Shown in pieces: positions 1 to 8,035 of a stretch of 64,000 bases of DNA. Each line of letters starts with the position of its first letter. Position 1 is the stretch's first letter. Under the pieces are notes generated by a model. It was not told the DNA's origin. It ran no database searches and worked only from the letters and a program-made list of their open reading frames with translations. Source of the stretch: Thermohalobaculum sediminis (GTDB taxonomy: Bacteria > Pseudomonadota > Alphaproteobacteria > Rhodobacterales > Rhodobacteraceae); contig NZ_JAMFKN010000012.1 of assembly GCF_023487995.1 (NCBI RefSeq), positions 1-64,000 of the forward strand, read 5' to 3'. A program made the translations under genes and the position numbers.

Positions 1-1
1 T

Positions 2-823
2 TGTGGTGCTTGTTCGCCATTCTCGATCCTCCTCTGCTTCATCATAGAGGTGGACCAAATCGTCTGGGGAGGCTCAATGCGAAGCGAACTCTTCGCATTT
101 CACCGAGGCGTCATCGACCAGTCCGATCATGCGCCATCTGAACAGAGCCTTAAGAAACTCTGCGAGGCGAAAGTTCGGCACGCACCCACCGGCGCGTCCG
201 GATATCTAGCGTTTGCAGGCTTCAGGAAAGGCGACGCGGCTTTGGCGATTATGACAAGCGACAGTACTGGCGACGTGCGCCGCCGGATCTGGCTGAGGCC
301 TCGTTTCGTCGACAAGAAAAATCCCCCGCCTGGCTTTGATCTGCTTACGCTCGACTGGGGCTATGTGTTTGATCGAAATGGTGATGGCCGGGTCGATTAC
401 TTCGCCTTCCTAATCGGTCCGATGAGTATTGCACCCAGAGGTGACGAGGCGCTTAGGTTTGCCAATAGATTCTGGGAGGTCATCGACAGCGACTTTAATG
501 GCGAGGCGGACTCTTTGATCGTTCCAGCAATTCGCGAGTCAGATGGAGGCGTCGAAGGCGCCATGCTCCTTGAAGGCATCGCGAAGTCGGGCGAACCATC
601 CGCGTGTTGCTGGGGAGGCGAAAGTGGTTCGGCCGACATCAAGGACTGTCGTCCCACTGCAAGAGGCTGTCGCTCGCTCGACAATTCACTGACGGCAGCG
701 TCTGATCGCTTCCCACCTGCCGCCATTGCCTTTGTCATGTCTCAGCTGCCGCTGGTAAATTCCGCTGCCGCAGAGTGCAACCTCAAGCCGCCAGCCATTC
801 CAAGAGGGCCGCGCCGTTACTAA
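2..823 (+). CDS. Hypothetical protein with a Ca-binding-like DxNxDG loop, 5' end outside the window
   Basis: The reading frame is open from the left edge with no stop before a GTG at 50 and an ATG at 77, so the true start may lie upstream; residues before the GTG are hydrophobic and Cys-rich and could belong to a signal peptide. The protein carries a loop reading DRNGDGRVDYF (about residue 108 counted from the GTG) and a second, looser DSDFNGEADS about 45 residues later, which resemble EF-hand or dockerin calcium loops. The C-terminal part is Ser/Cys-rich and has no recognisable fold. An IS6 fragment begins 49 bases after the stop. I do not recognise the family; a secreted or periplasmic calcium-binding protein is a guess from the loops alone. 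Confidence 0.5.
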   Translation, partial: CGACSPFSILLCFIIEVDQIVWGGSMRSELFAFHRGVIDQSDHAPSEQSLKKLCEAKVRHAPTGASGYLAFAGFRKGDAALAIMTSDSTGDVRRRIWLRPRFVDKKNPPPGFDLLTLDWGYVFDRNGDGRVDYFAFLIGPMSIAPRGDEALRFANRFWEVIDSDFNGEADSLIVPAIRESDGGVEGAMLLEGIAKSGEPSACCWGGESGSADIKDCRPTARGCRSLDNSLTAASDRFPPAAIAFVMSQLPLVNSAAAECNLKPPAIPRGPRRY

Positions 824-871
824 CTGCGTTGGCAAAGCAAGCGGGATCGACAACTTCCGGCAATCATTTTT

Positions 872-1022
872 GGCTCTGTCAAGGAAACCCGGCTTGAGGG
901 GCGAGACCAGGCACCCTACCCTCGCCGAATGAGCAGACACCACCCCTTCCGGTACTTCAAGACGTGCCCCGAGATCATCCGCCTGGCGGTCGTGATGTAT
1001 GGCCGTCTGCCTCTGCGCGCCA
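872..1022 (+). mobile_element. IS6-family left-end fragment 1
   Basis: The fragment starts with a left terminal repeat (GGCTCTGTCAAGG at 872-884), continues through the leader found in the other copies (CGGCTTGAG and an ACCCTCG stretch) and opens a transposase frame at ATG 929 encoding MSRHHPFRYFKTCPEIIRLA and a few more residues before a stop at 1028. Only about the first 28 residues match the intact transposase at 5915. The rest of the element is missing and the oleate hydratase gene ends immediately downstream on the other strand. Confidence 0.75.
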
Positions 1023-1026
1023 CTGG

Positions 1027-2607
1027 CTAGCTTGAGAACAGGACCATGGCCGCCCTGAGGAGTGCGCCAGGGTCGCGGTCGCTGCGCACAACGGGCGGCG
1101 GGGCTGCAACCGATCCGGTCAGCCGGTGCACCGCCGTCCAGGCCGAGCGCACGGAATACTCCACCGTGAAGACGCAGTCGCGCGACAGCTCGCAGAACTG
1201 GCCGATCACGGCGAAGTTCTCGGCGCCGCGCGGGATCACCGGCGGCCGATCGCCCGTCTGCCGCGGCATGAACTGGCTGGTGATGAATGGCATCCGGCAG
1301 GGGATGACTTTTGCTTCGCCGAAGAACTCCGCGTGCTGTTCCTCTGTCAGCCGAAGCTGATGGGCGAGTTCCTTGAGGATGTCCCCGCCGGTCGCCTGCG
1401 CCATCGGTTTGGCGATCACGTCGCCGTGTCGGTCGCCACGCAGGCCGTAGCCCCAGAACACTGGTCTACCGGCGGATTGCCCACGGAAATGCGGTTGGTG
1501 CAACATTACGATCGACATGAGCCAGCCGGAGTCCGCGAAGGTGACCAGACCGCCGGTACCCGTGCGGTTGCTGCTGAAATCCTCCATGAAGGTCACGAAA
1601 GCCGGCGAGGCCAGCGTGACCGTGAATGAGGTCCAGGAGGTCCGGTCCGGATGACCAGCAAAGGCCTCTGGCCGTCCCAGCCCCTCGTGGCGGGCGGCAA
1701 GCTGCCGCCACAGGTCGAAGCCGGGCGACGGGGTGTCCTCCAAGGGCGGCGGGGCGTCGCGGTCGCCGGTCACGGTGGCGTCGGTCATCGAGCCAAGGGT
1801 CAGATAGACCCGGTCTTCGGGGGCGATCTTGATGACATCGCCAGTGGACAGATGTAGTTGCGTCACCCGCCGTCCGTCCCTGTCACCCTCGATGGTCACA
1901 TCGGCCACGCTGCTGGCAGTTCTCACCTCCACCCCGTGCCCAAAGAGCCACGCGAGGATCGGCGCGACGATTGAGTCGTACTGATTGTAGCGCGTTCGCA
2001 GGATGCCCTCGATCCTCGCAAGGCCCGGAAACAGGTGCAAGAAGCGCCGCATGTAGCGCCGCATCTCGGCCACCGAATGCCAAGGCTGAAACGAGAACAT
2101 GGTAGACCACATGATCCAGAAGTTCGTGCCGAAGAAGTCGCGGGCGAACCAGTCCTCGATGCTGCGCCCCTCGAGCCGCCCTTCGGGCATCAGGAGGAGG
2201 CGGTTGAGCGCCACGATCTCTTCCGCGCCGAGGCCGAGGCTGTAGCGGTCCTCGGCCTTTTGACCGTCGCGCACGATGCGGCACTCTGCCCGGCCTGGTA
2301 CCATGCGGTTGAAGGCCATGATGTCGTCCCTGACCGAGAACGCGGAATCATCGGGCGCCGGGATCCCGGACAGCAGGTCCAGGGTGCAGACGAAGTTCGG
2401 CTCGAACATGCGCCCGCCCCGGGTAAGATAGCCCATCTCGGCATCCCCGGACCCGTCAAGGCTGCCCCCCGCCGTACCCCGATGTTCGACGATCGTGATC
2501 CGGTCACCCGGCACACCGCCGTCGCGGACCAGAAGCACGGCCGCCGACAGGGCGGCGATCCCGCCTCCGACCATGTAGTGCCGCCCAGTTGCTCCGGTGG
2601 GTTGCAT
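1027..2607 (-). CDS. ohyA: Oleate hydratase (MCRA family flavoprotein), variant with Met at the usual Glu position
   Basis: The 526-residue product matches the oleate hydratase / myosin-cross-reactive-antigen family, FAD enzymes that add water to the cis-9 double bond of unsaturated fatty acids to give 10-hydroxy acids. Visible are the N-terminal dinucleotide-binding stretch (MVGGGIAALSAA, residues 12-23), the family motif GGSLDGSG (47-54) and the segment RGGRMFEPNF (63-72). In the best studied enzymes the position after RGGR is the catalytic Glu; here it is Met67, as I recall for the monomeric Rhodococcus erythropolis group. The ATG at 2607 is preceded by AGGAGG at good spacing. The gene stands alone between IS debris. 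Family confidence is high; the exact subclass needs alignment. Confidence 0.93.
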   Translation of the reverse strand: MQPTGATGRHYMVGGGIAALSAAVLLVRDGGVPGDRITIVEHRGTAGGSLDGSGDAEMGYLTRGGRMFEPNFVCTLDLLSGIPAPDDSAFSVRDDIMAFNRMVPGRAECRIVRDGQKAEDRYSLGLGAEEIVALNRLLLMPEGRLEGRSIEDWFARDFFGTNFWIMWSTMFSFQPWHSVAEMRRYMRRFLHLFPGLARIEGILRTRYNQYDSIVAPILAWLFGHGVEVRTASSVADVTIEGDRDGRRVTQLHLSTGDVIKIAPEDRVYLTLGSMTDATVTGDRDAPPPLEDTPSPGFDLWRQLAARHEGLGRPEAFAGHPDRTSWTSFTVTLASPAFVTFMEDFSSNRTGTGGLVTFADSGWLMSIVMLHQPHFRGQSAGRPVFWGYGLRGDRHGDVIAKPMAQATGGDILKELAHQLRLTEEQHAEFFGEAKVIPCRMPFITSQFMPRQTGDRPPVIPRGAENFAVIGQFCELSRDCVFTVEYSVRSAWTAVHRLTGSVAAPPPVVRSDRDPGALLRAAMVLFSS

Positions 2608-3646
2608 CGGCCGTCCTCCTACTCATGGCGCTCCATCCCGCCGGGCGCGGTCTCTAACCTTGCTAATGACCGAATGCACCTTTTACCGTCTGCCCGACTT
2701 GTTCGAGGTCAACGCGTAGTCCTGACGTCCCTCCGATCCTGCGATTACCGATGCGCATTTCTGTCGTTGGGACATGGCACTGGCTGGCCTCCAATCGCGG
2801 CCCGCTAAGTGGCCGGGTTCTTATCCTGGGCTTCTATTCCGAAATGGGAGCGGCTCCCGCAGCAGTGGGGTGGCGATCCGGGAGCCGTACTGATCATCGG
2901 ATGCGGAGAGAATCATCCGTGATCGAGTGCATCGGCGACCTCTCGAAGCTTCGCCGTCGTGAACCGTCTGGGCATGCCGAGACGGTCCGCCTCTTCGGCA
3001 GATGCGATGGCAATGACACTGACAAGCTGGGTCGGGGAAAGCCTTCTCCCCACATCGGAACTGGCGAAATCCTTCACCATCTCAAAGGCACTCGACACGG
3101 CGCGGTCAATCTCGCGCATCTCTGCGTGACGCATACGGAACCTCTACGCTACATACTCGGTCCGGGATACCCATCTCGAACTGATTCAGAATGACACACA
3201 ATTGCGGCGGATTACCAACACACGTTCGAATTGTGCGAGGGTGTGGCCGGACAGCATGCCGAGCAAGGCACTTATCGCTCATGATTTTGGGCGCAGGCGT
3301 TCGCCAACTCCCCATAGCTAGGCCCTCTATGCTCAAGTCCACGCTTTAGGAGCCGCAACGAACATAGCGGCGACAACTGGTGGTCTGCTCGATCATCACC
3401 CCGAGGTTGAAGAATCAGGGCTATCGTCCAAGACGCAACGAGGACATCTGAGCCTTCGGGCCGTGACGTGCCGAGCGCGTAAGCGGACCATCGTCAACCA
3501 GATCGCGAGCGGAGCGGCCAACCCGTCTTGTCGCTCACATGACTGCTCTCGCCTCGCCCTTCCGTGAATGTCGTCGGCTTTTCATCCTTGGCGCCCGAGA
3601 AGCGCAACGAGCTGCTCGACGGGGCACTCGGGCCCGTTATCCGATC
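2608..3646. other. Gene-poor stretch between oleate hydratase and the IS6/porin unit
   Basis: About 1 kb with lower GC than the rest of the window. Apart from one possible small minus-strand gene (2913-3134) I see no convincing coding region, RNA gene or intact insertion sequence. Short open frames on both strands overlap each other and have no recognisable content. Composition and position suggest decayed accessory DNA. Confidence 0.5.
2913..3134 (-). CDS. Possible small hypothetical protein (73 aa)
   Basis: This frame encodes a compact, charged protein (MRHAEMREIDRAVSSAFEMV at the start) predicted by eye to be mostly helical, with a balanced residue composition unlike the Arg/Pro-rich shadow frames nearby. 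No motif or family is recognisable. It sits alone in a gene-poor stretch, and no strong ribosome-binding site was identified. It could be a real small gene or a remnant of a larger regulator. Confidence 0.3.
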   Translation of the reverse strand: MRHAEMREIDRAVSSAFEMVKDFASSDVGRRLSPTQLVSVIAIASAEEADRLGMPRRFTTAKLREVADALDHG

Positions 3647-3918
3647 GGCCCTGTCAGAAGGATCGTCCTTGAGCTGGGCCGGGCGTGTTCGTAGCGTTTC
3701 GGGATGAGCAAATTGAACCCGTTCAAGGGCTTCCAAAGCAGCCCAGCGATCATCCCCATGGCCGTGATGGTGTATATCCGGTTCCCTCTCTCGCTCAGGA
3801 ACGTCGATGACCTCCTGCATGAGCGCGGCATCGATGTCAGCCACGAGACGATCCGGTTCTGGTGGCATCGCTTCGGGCCAATCTTCGCGGCCGAGATCAG
3901 GCGCATTTCCGATCGGAT
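3647..3918 (+). mobile_element. IS6-family left-end fragment 2, in frame with the downstream porin
   Basis: The fragment begins with GGCCCTGTCAGAAGG (3647-3661), carries the usual leader and opens a transposase frame at ATG 3704. The first 66 or so residues (MSKLNPFKGFQSSPAIIPMA onward, to the helix ending AAEIRR) match the intact IS6 transposase at 5915; identity stops near 3910. The frame is not closed: it runs on through a short linker directly into the porin gene, giving one continuous 550-codon frame from 3704 to 5356. Confidence 0.8.
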
Positions 3919-3949
3919 TTGGCGCGCCAGACGCGTGATCTTCCGGTGC

Positions 3950-5356
3950 ATGCATGCAACGAGCCCGCTCACGCTTTGCTGCATGCTTGCAGCGCCGCCG
4001 CTCGCGTTGTCTGCTGCCCATGCTGGCGAGGCGTGCCATGTCGCGGTGGGCAAGCTGCGCTACGACGACGATATCGCGTGCTTCCGAGACCCGGCGAACC
4101 GTGATGGTCTTCTCGGCGCGATCAAGTTCATCTCCTTCGATGACGCGGGGCGGATGTTTCTCAGCCTCGGCGGCGGCGTCCGCCAGCGCTACGAATACAC
4201 TCAGGACCCGCTGTTCGGCGCCGGTCCGCAAGACGAGGCGGGTGTCTGGCTGCAACGTTACACGATTCACGGCGACCTGCACCTCGGACCCCATCTCCGG
4301 ATCTTCGGCGAGCTTTCGAGCGGCCTCGAGACGGGGCGCGAAGGCGGGCCGAGCCCCGTCGATGAAAACCGGCTCGCGCTGCAGAACGGATTGGTCGATC
4401 TTTCCGTCGCGCCAACCGACGCGTCGGACCTGACCCTACGCATCGGCCGGCAGGAACTCCGCTACGGTGCGAGCCGACTCATCGACGCGCGTGATGGGCA
4501 AAACGTGCGCCGCACCTTCGATGCGGCTCGCACGATCCTCGAGGTTCCTGATTGGCGCATCGATGGCTTCGCCGGCTCGCCACGCGCGACTCGGCCGGGA
4601 GTATTCGACGACGCATGGAACGACGATCAGATCCTGTGGGGCGTCTATGCGACCGGAGCCTCCGAACGCCTCCCTGCTGGCGCGCTCGATCTTTACTATC
4701 TCGGCTTTCACGATGATGCGGCGGCCTACGTGCAGGGCACGGCGGAGGAGGAGCGTCACACAGTTGGCGCCCGCTTCTGGGGCGCAATCGGTGCGTGGGA
4801 CTGGGACTGGGAGGCCGTCTACCAGTTCGGATCCTTCGGCCGGGGCGACATCGCCGCATGGTTCGTCGCTTCGGACACTGGATTTAGACTCGCGGATGTC
4901 CCGTGGCGACCCCGCGTTGCCCTGAGCGCCAACATAGCCAGTGGCGATGCGGACCCGTCCGATCCCGATCTCGGGACCTTCAACCCGCTCTTCCCGAGGG
5001 GCGACCTCTTCTCCGAGGCTCCCATCCTGGGGCCGCGCAATTTCTTCAACTTCCGCCCATTTCTGATCATCCATCCGACCGACAGATGGTCTCTGACAAC
5101 CGATGTGAACTTCTTCTGGCGGATGAAGACCAAGGACGGCGTCTACTCGCCGGGCGGGCAGATCGTTCGGGCGCCGAACGGCAGCGGCGAGCGCTTTGTT
5201 GGGTCTGCCATATCCATGAAATCAAGCTACGAGATCGTCGAAGACCTGGCCTTCACAGCGAAGTACACACACTTCTTCGCCGGTGATTTCATCCGAGCGA
5301 CCGGCCCCGCAAACGACACCGACTTCGTGGAACTGACTCTTGAGTGGTGGTTCTGA
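3950..5356 (+). CDS. Alginate-export (AlgE-like) outer-membrane porin
   Basis: I place the start at ATG 3950 because the next residues form a signal peptide (hydrophobic LTLCCMLAAPPLALS, cleavage after AHA). The mature part of about 440 residues shows the pattern of the alginate_exp family: many short amphipathic strands, RIGRQELRYGASRLIDARDG (two-strand motif typical of the family), an NVRRTFD segment and a C-terminal strand ending in aromatic Trp-Phe, as outer-membrane barrels do. It probably forms a beta-barrel for export or uptake of an anionic polysaccharide or small acidic compound. No convincing ribosome-binding site precedes 3950; an in-frame GTG lies at 3935, and the frame is continuous with the IS6 transposase start at 3704, so expression may depend on the IS leader. 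No alginate genes are nearby. Confidence 0.8.
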   Translation: MHATSPLTLCCMLAAPPLALSAAHAGEACHVAVGKLRYDDDIACFRDPANRDGLLGAIKFISFDDAGRMFLSLGGGVRQRYEYTQDPLFGAGPQDEAGVWLQRYTIHGDLHLGPHLRIFGELSSGLETGREGGPSPVDENRLALQNGLVDLSVAPTDASDLTLRIGRQELRYGASRLIDARDGQNVRRTFDAARTILEVPDWRIDGFAGSPRATRPGVFDDAWNDDQILWGVYATGASERLPAGALDLYYLGFHDDAAAYVQGTAEEERHTVGARFWGAIGAWDWDWEAVYQFGSFGRGDIAAWFVASDTGFRLADVPWRPRVALSANIASGDADPSDPDLGTFNPLFPRGDLFSEAPILGPRNFFNFRPFLIIHPTDRWSLTTDVNFFWRMKTKDGVYSPGGQIVRAPNGSGERFVGSAISMKSSYEIVEDLAFTAKYTHFFAGDFIRATGPANDTDFVELTLEWWF

Positions 5357-5410
5357 GGGTGCGAGCGGCGGAGGCTCGTGGAGGGCGAATTGGTCAGAGC
5401 AAGCCGGATG

Positions 5411-5535
5411 GGCCTGTTAGAAGAACTCGGCTTGAGGCGGGATGCCGGCCTCCCTACCCTCGTGGCATGACCACACCCAATCCATTTCGCTACTTCAAGA
5501 CGTCACCCGAAATCTTCCGCCTGGCGATCATGATG
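5411..5535 (+). mobile_element. IS6-family left-end fragment 3, interrupted by an IS1111-type element
   Basis: A degenerate left repeat (GGCCTGTTAGAAGAAC at 5411) is followed by the shared leader (CGGCTTGAGGCGGGATGCCG) and a transposase start at ATG 5467 encoding MTTPNPFRYFKTSPEIFRLA. Identity to the other copies ends within codons 22-24, exactly where the left end of the IS1111-type element begins (GATGGGGTGGACG), so this is an insertion into an IS6 element. Confidence 0.7.
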
Positions 5536-5835
5536 ATGGGGTGGACGCCCCCCGGCGGCATCGATGTGCCAGGGTAGGTGTTGTTGAGCACCTATGAGAG
5601 GAGGCGTCCGTGAGCGAGGTTACTGTAATTGGTCTGGATATCGCGAAGAATGTCTTTCAGGCGCATGGGGCAGACGCGCAAGGTCAGCAGCTGTTCAGCC
5701 GCCGAATTACGCGCGGGAAAGTGCTGGAGTTCTTTGAGCATCAGCCCAGATGTCTGGTGGCGCTCGAGGCTTGCGGCGGCGCTCATCACTAGGCGCGCGA
5801 ACTGACGCGGATGGGCCATGAGGTATTGGCAAGTT
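5530..5835 (+). pseudogene. Truncated IS110/IS1111-type transposase, with a Trp-to-stop change
   Basis: A GTG at 5610, preceded by GAGGAGG, opens a frame similar to the N-terminal RuvC-like domain of the two neighbouring IS110-family transposases: GLDIAKNVFQAHGADAQGQQ, then VALEACGGAHH. A TAG at 5790-5792 replaces the Trp codon found at this position in both intact copies, and after another dozen in-frame residues (ARELTRMGHEVLAS) homology ends at about 5835. The third and fourth acidic residues of the DEDD site and the whole C-terminal domain are missing. The 80 bp in front of the GTG match the left end of the element at 6667. Confidence 0.75.
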
Positions 5836-5856
5836 AACGGCGCTTTCGCGCAAAGT

Positions 5857-6673
5857 GGACACTGTCAGAAACTTCCGGCTTGAGCCAGACGGGGCGGGTT
5901 CATAGCGTCCCGGGATGAGCAAATCGAACCCGTTCAAGGGCTTCCAAAGCAGCCCGGAGATCATACGCCTGGCCGTGATGATGTATATTCGCTTCCCGCT
6001 CTCGCTGCGGAACGTCGAAGACTTTCTGCATGAGCGCGGCGTCGACGTGAGCCACGAGACAATCCGTTTCTGGTGGCATCGGTTCGGCCCAATCTTCGCG
6101 GCCAAGATCCGGCGAAAGCGCGCCGACCGGATGCGTGCTTTCTCGAACTGGCGCTGGCACGTGGACGAGGTGTTCGTGAAGATCAGCGGAGAGCGGCATT
6201 ACCGTTGGCGGGCTGTCGACCATGAGGGCGAGGTTCTCGAGGCCGTCGTCACGAAACGTCGGAACAAGATGGCGGCATTGAAATTCCTCCGGAAATTGAT
6301 GCGCAGATACGGCCGGCCGGATGAGATCGTTACCGATCGCCTGCCGTCGTGCCGCGCAGCGCTGCGCGAGCTTGGTGGGTCGGATATTCAGTCTACCGGG
6401 CGCTGGTTGAACAACCGTGTTGAGAACTCACACCTGCCACTTCGACGACGGGAACGAGCGATCCTCCGCTTCCGGCGGATACGAAGTTTGCAGAAGCTCG
6501 CCGCTGTCCACGCCTCCGTCTCGAACCACTTCAATCAGGAACGCAGCCTTTCAAGCCGGCACATGTTCAAGGTCAACAGAACCGCCGCACTCGAGGAGTG
6601 GCGCAAGCTCGGCGCAGCCTGAAGGCCGACGTTGACAGCCAATCTGAGACTGGTTCGCATTGGTCTGATGGTG
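5857..6673 (+). mobile_element. IS6-family insertion sequence with a full transposase gene
   Basis: The left end GGACACTGTCAGAA lies at 5857-5870. A degenerate inverted copy, TCTGATGGTGTGG, lies at about 6662-6674 and could be the right end; the same bases also start the adjoining IS1111-type element, so this end may have been rebuilt. The neighbourhood of the right end (GAGACTGGTTCGCATT) recurs next to the inverted IS6 remnant at 15.4 kb, which supports it being part of the element. I could not find an 8-bp target duplication. Confidence 0.65.
5915..6622 (+). CDS. IS6-family DDE transposase, full length
   Basis: The 235-residue protein has the usual IS6 length. It begins with the helix-turn-helix region (residues 14-60, including SHETIRFWWHRFGP) and continues into the DDE nuclease: Asp84 in WHVDEVFVKI, Asp141 in EIVTDRLP and Glu170 in NNRVENSH. 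The C-terminal basic stretch RERAILRFRRIRSLQKLAAV is also typical. All catalytic residues are present, so the enzyme could be active and could act on the four related left ends in the window. Expression presumably comes from the short leader inside the left end. Confidence 0.93.
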   Translation: MSKSNPFKGFQSSPEIIRLAVMMYIRFPLSLRNVEDFLHERGVDVSHETIRFWWHRFGPIFAAKIRRKRADRMRAFSNWRWHVDEVFVKISGERHYRWRAVDHEGEVLEAVVTKRRNKMAALKFLRKLMRRYGRPDEIVTDRLPSCRAALRELGGSDIQSTGRWLNNRVENSHLPLRRRERAILRFRRIRSLQKLAAVHASVSNHFNQERSLSSRHMFKVNRTAALEEWRKLGAA

Positions 6674-6752
6674 TGGACGGCTCCACCCCGCCGGCATCGC
6701 ATTGTGCCAAGTTGGTGCTGTGTGAACGCCAACAAAGGAAGGAGGCGACCAC

Positions 6753-7775
6753 ATGGAGATTACAACACTCGGGATCGATCTGGCCAAGTCTGTCTTCCAG
6801 CTACATGGCGTTGATCGGAATGGCACCATTGTGCTGCAGAAGAAGGTTCGGCGAGGCGCGCTGCTCGCCGTTCTGGGCCAGCTTGAGCCCTGCCTGATCG
6901 GCATAGAATCCTGTCCGACGTCACACTTCTGGGCGCGGGAAATTGCGGCGCTTGGCCACGAGGTCCGGCTAATTCCGCCGGCTTACGTGAAGCCCTACGT
7001 GAAGCGGCAGAAGAACGACGCGGCGGATGCCGAGGCGATCTGTGAAGCCGTGACCCGTCCGAACATGCGCTTCGTGCCGGTGAAGACCGAGGAGCAGCAG
7101 AGTATCCTGGCCCTGCACCGGTCACGCGATCTGCTGATGCGCCAGAGAACCATGATCCTCAATGCCATCCGTGCTCACCTGGCCGAGTTCGGGATCATCG
7201 CCGCGCAGGGTCCGCGGAAGGTGGCCGAGCTTGTGCGGCGCCTGAGCGATCCGGATGATCTGTGTCTCCCGGAGGTCGCCCGATCCGCCCTTCTGGCCTT
7301 AGGGGCTCAGCTTGAGAGCCTGGCCGAAGAGATCAGCAACCTCGAGCGACAGCTGATGAGCTGGCACCGAAAGAGCTTCGCAAGCCAGCGGCTCGAGACG
7401 ATCCCCGTCGTCGGCGTTATCACCGCCACGGCGCTCGCCGCCAGCGTGCCTGATCCTTCCGTCTTTCGGTCCGGCCGACAGTTCGCGGCCTGGCTCGGGC
7501 TCGTCCCCCGACAGAACTCATCGGGCGGCAAGGAGCGACTGGGACCGGTCTCCAAGATGGGCAATGGCTATCTGCGCCGCCTGCTCGTCGTCGGCGCCAC
7601 CTCGGTGACACGAAGAGCGCCAACCATCAACACCCGAACCGGCGCCTGGGTGCGATCGCTCCTCGAACGCAAGCCACCCCGGCTCGTCACCGTCGCGATC
7701 GCCAACAAGACCGCTCGGACCGCATGGGCGCTGCTGATCCGGGGTGAAAGCTACAAGGCCCCGACCGCGGCCTGA
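6753..7775 (+). CDS. IS110-family transposase (DEDD recombinase) A
   Basis: The 340-residue recombinase has an N-terminal RuvC-like domain with the tetrad Asp9 (GIDLAK), Glu52 (GIESC), Asp89 and Asp92 (KNDAADAE), then a long helical region, then the C-terminal Tnp2 domain with IPVVGVITATALAASV and the serine-bearing RQNSSGGKERLGP segment. Recent work on the family shows that the RuvC tetrad and the C-terminal serine form a composite active site guided by a bridge RNA. GGAGG lies a few bases before the ATG. Length and motifs are intact, so activity is plausible. Confidence 0.93.
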   Translation: MEITTLGIDLAKSVFQLHGVDRNGTIVLQKKVRRGALLAVLGQLEPCLIGIESCPTSHFWAREIAALGHEVRLIPPAYVKPYVKRQKNDAADAEAICEAVTRPNMRFVPVKTEEQQSILALHRSRDLLMRQRTMILNAIRAHLAEFGIIAAQGPRKVAELVRRLSDPDDLCLPEVARSALLALGAQLESLAEEISNLERQLMSWHRKSFASQRLETIPVVGVITATALAASVPDPSVFRSGRQFAAWLGLVPRQNSSGGKERLGPVSKMGNGYLRRLLVVGATSVTRRAPTINTRTGAWVRSLLERKPPRLVTVAIANKTARTAWALLIRGESYKAPTAA

Positions 7776-8035
7776 GATTAGACTAGGAAACGCGGCACCG
7801 CAGGCCGCCGCGACAGGATGCAAGGACAGACGTGAGTGATGATGATCGAACGGGACCGCTGCCGGGACACCCCGAGGTGCTGTCAGGGCGTCGAAGCTCG
7901 GTGGTCTGATTGGGACCCTGCACGCGGACTTCATTAGGGCCAGCGGTCGAGTGCGCCGCGTGAACAGGCCGGACACATGACCGCTCCCCGCTGCGATCGA
8001 CACTCACTCAACCGAACCCTTGCACAACCGGAGCC
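7776..8035 (+). ncRNA. Candidate bridge-RNA region in the right end of IS element A
   Basis: These 260 bases hold no plausible gene. They contain several short complementary segments that could fold, for example GCGGCACC with the following GCCGC, and GACACC opposite GGTG..GTC around 7870-7895. In IS1111-type elements this position encodes the bridge RNA that selects target and donor. No covariance or expression evidence is available here; the call rests on element layout. Confidence 0.35.

Larger units (their letters stand above)
6667..8035 (+). mobile_element. IS110-family (IS1111-like) insertion sequence A
   Basis: The left end begins near TGGTGTGGACGG (about 6667) and is short (some 85 bp before the transposase), while about 260 bp of non-coding DNA follow the gene before the next element begins near 8035. 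A short left and long right non-coding end is the layout of the IS1111 group, where the guide (bridge) RNA is known to be encoded on the right side. Weak subterminal complementarity (GGCTCC near the left end, GGAGCC near the right) is visible. The ends are approximate. Confidence 0.7.

Noticed and set aside
1046-2808. Plus-strand open frames opposite the oleate hydratase gene
   Set aside because: They are Arg/Pro/Gly-rich shadows of a well supported minus-strand gene.
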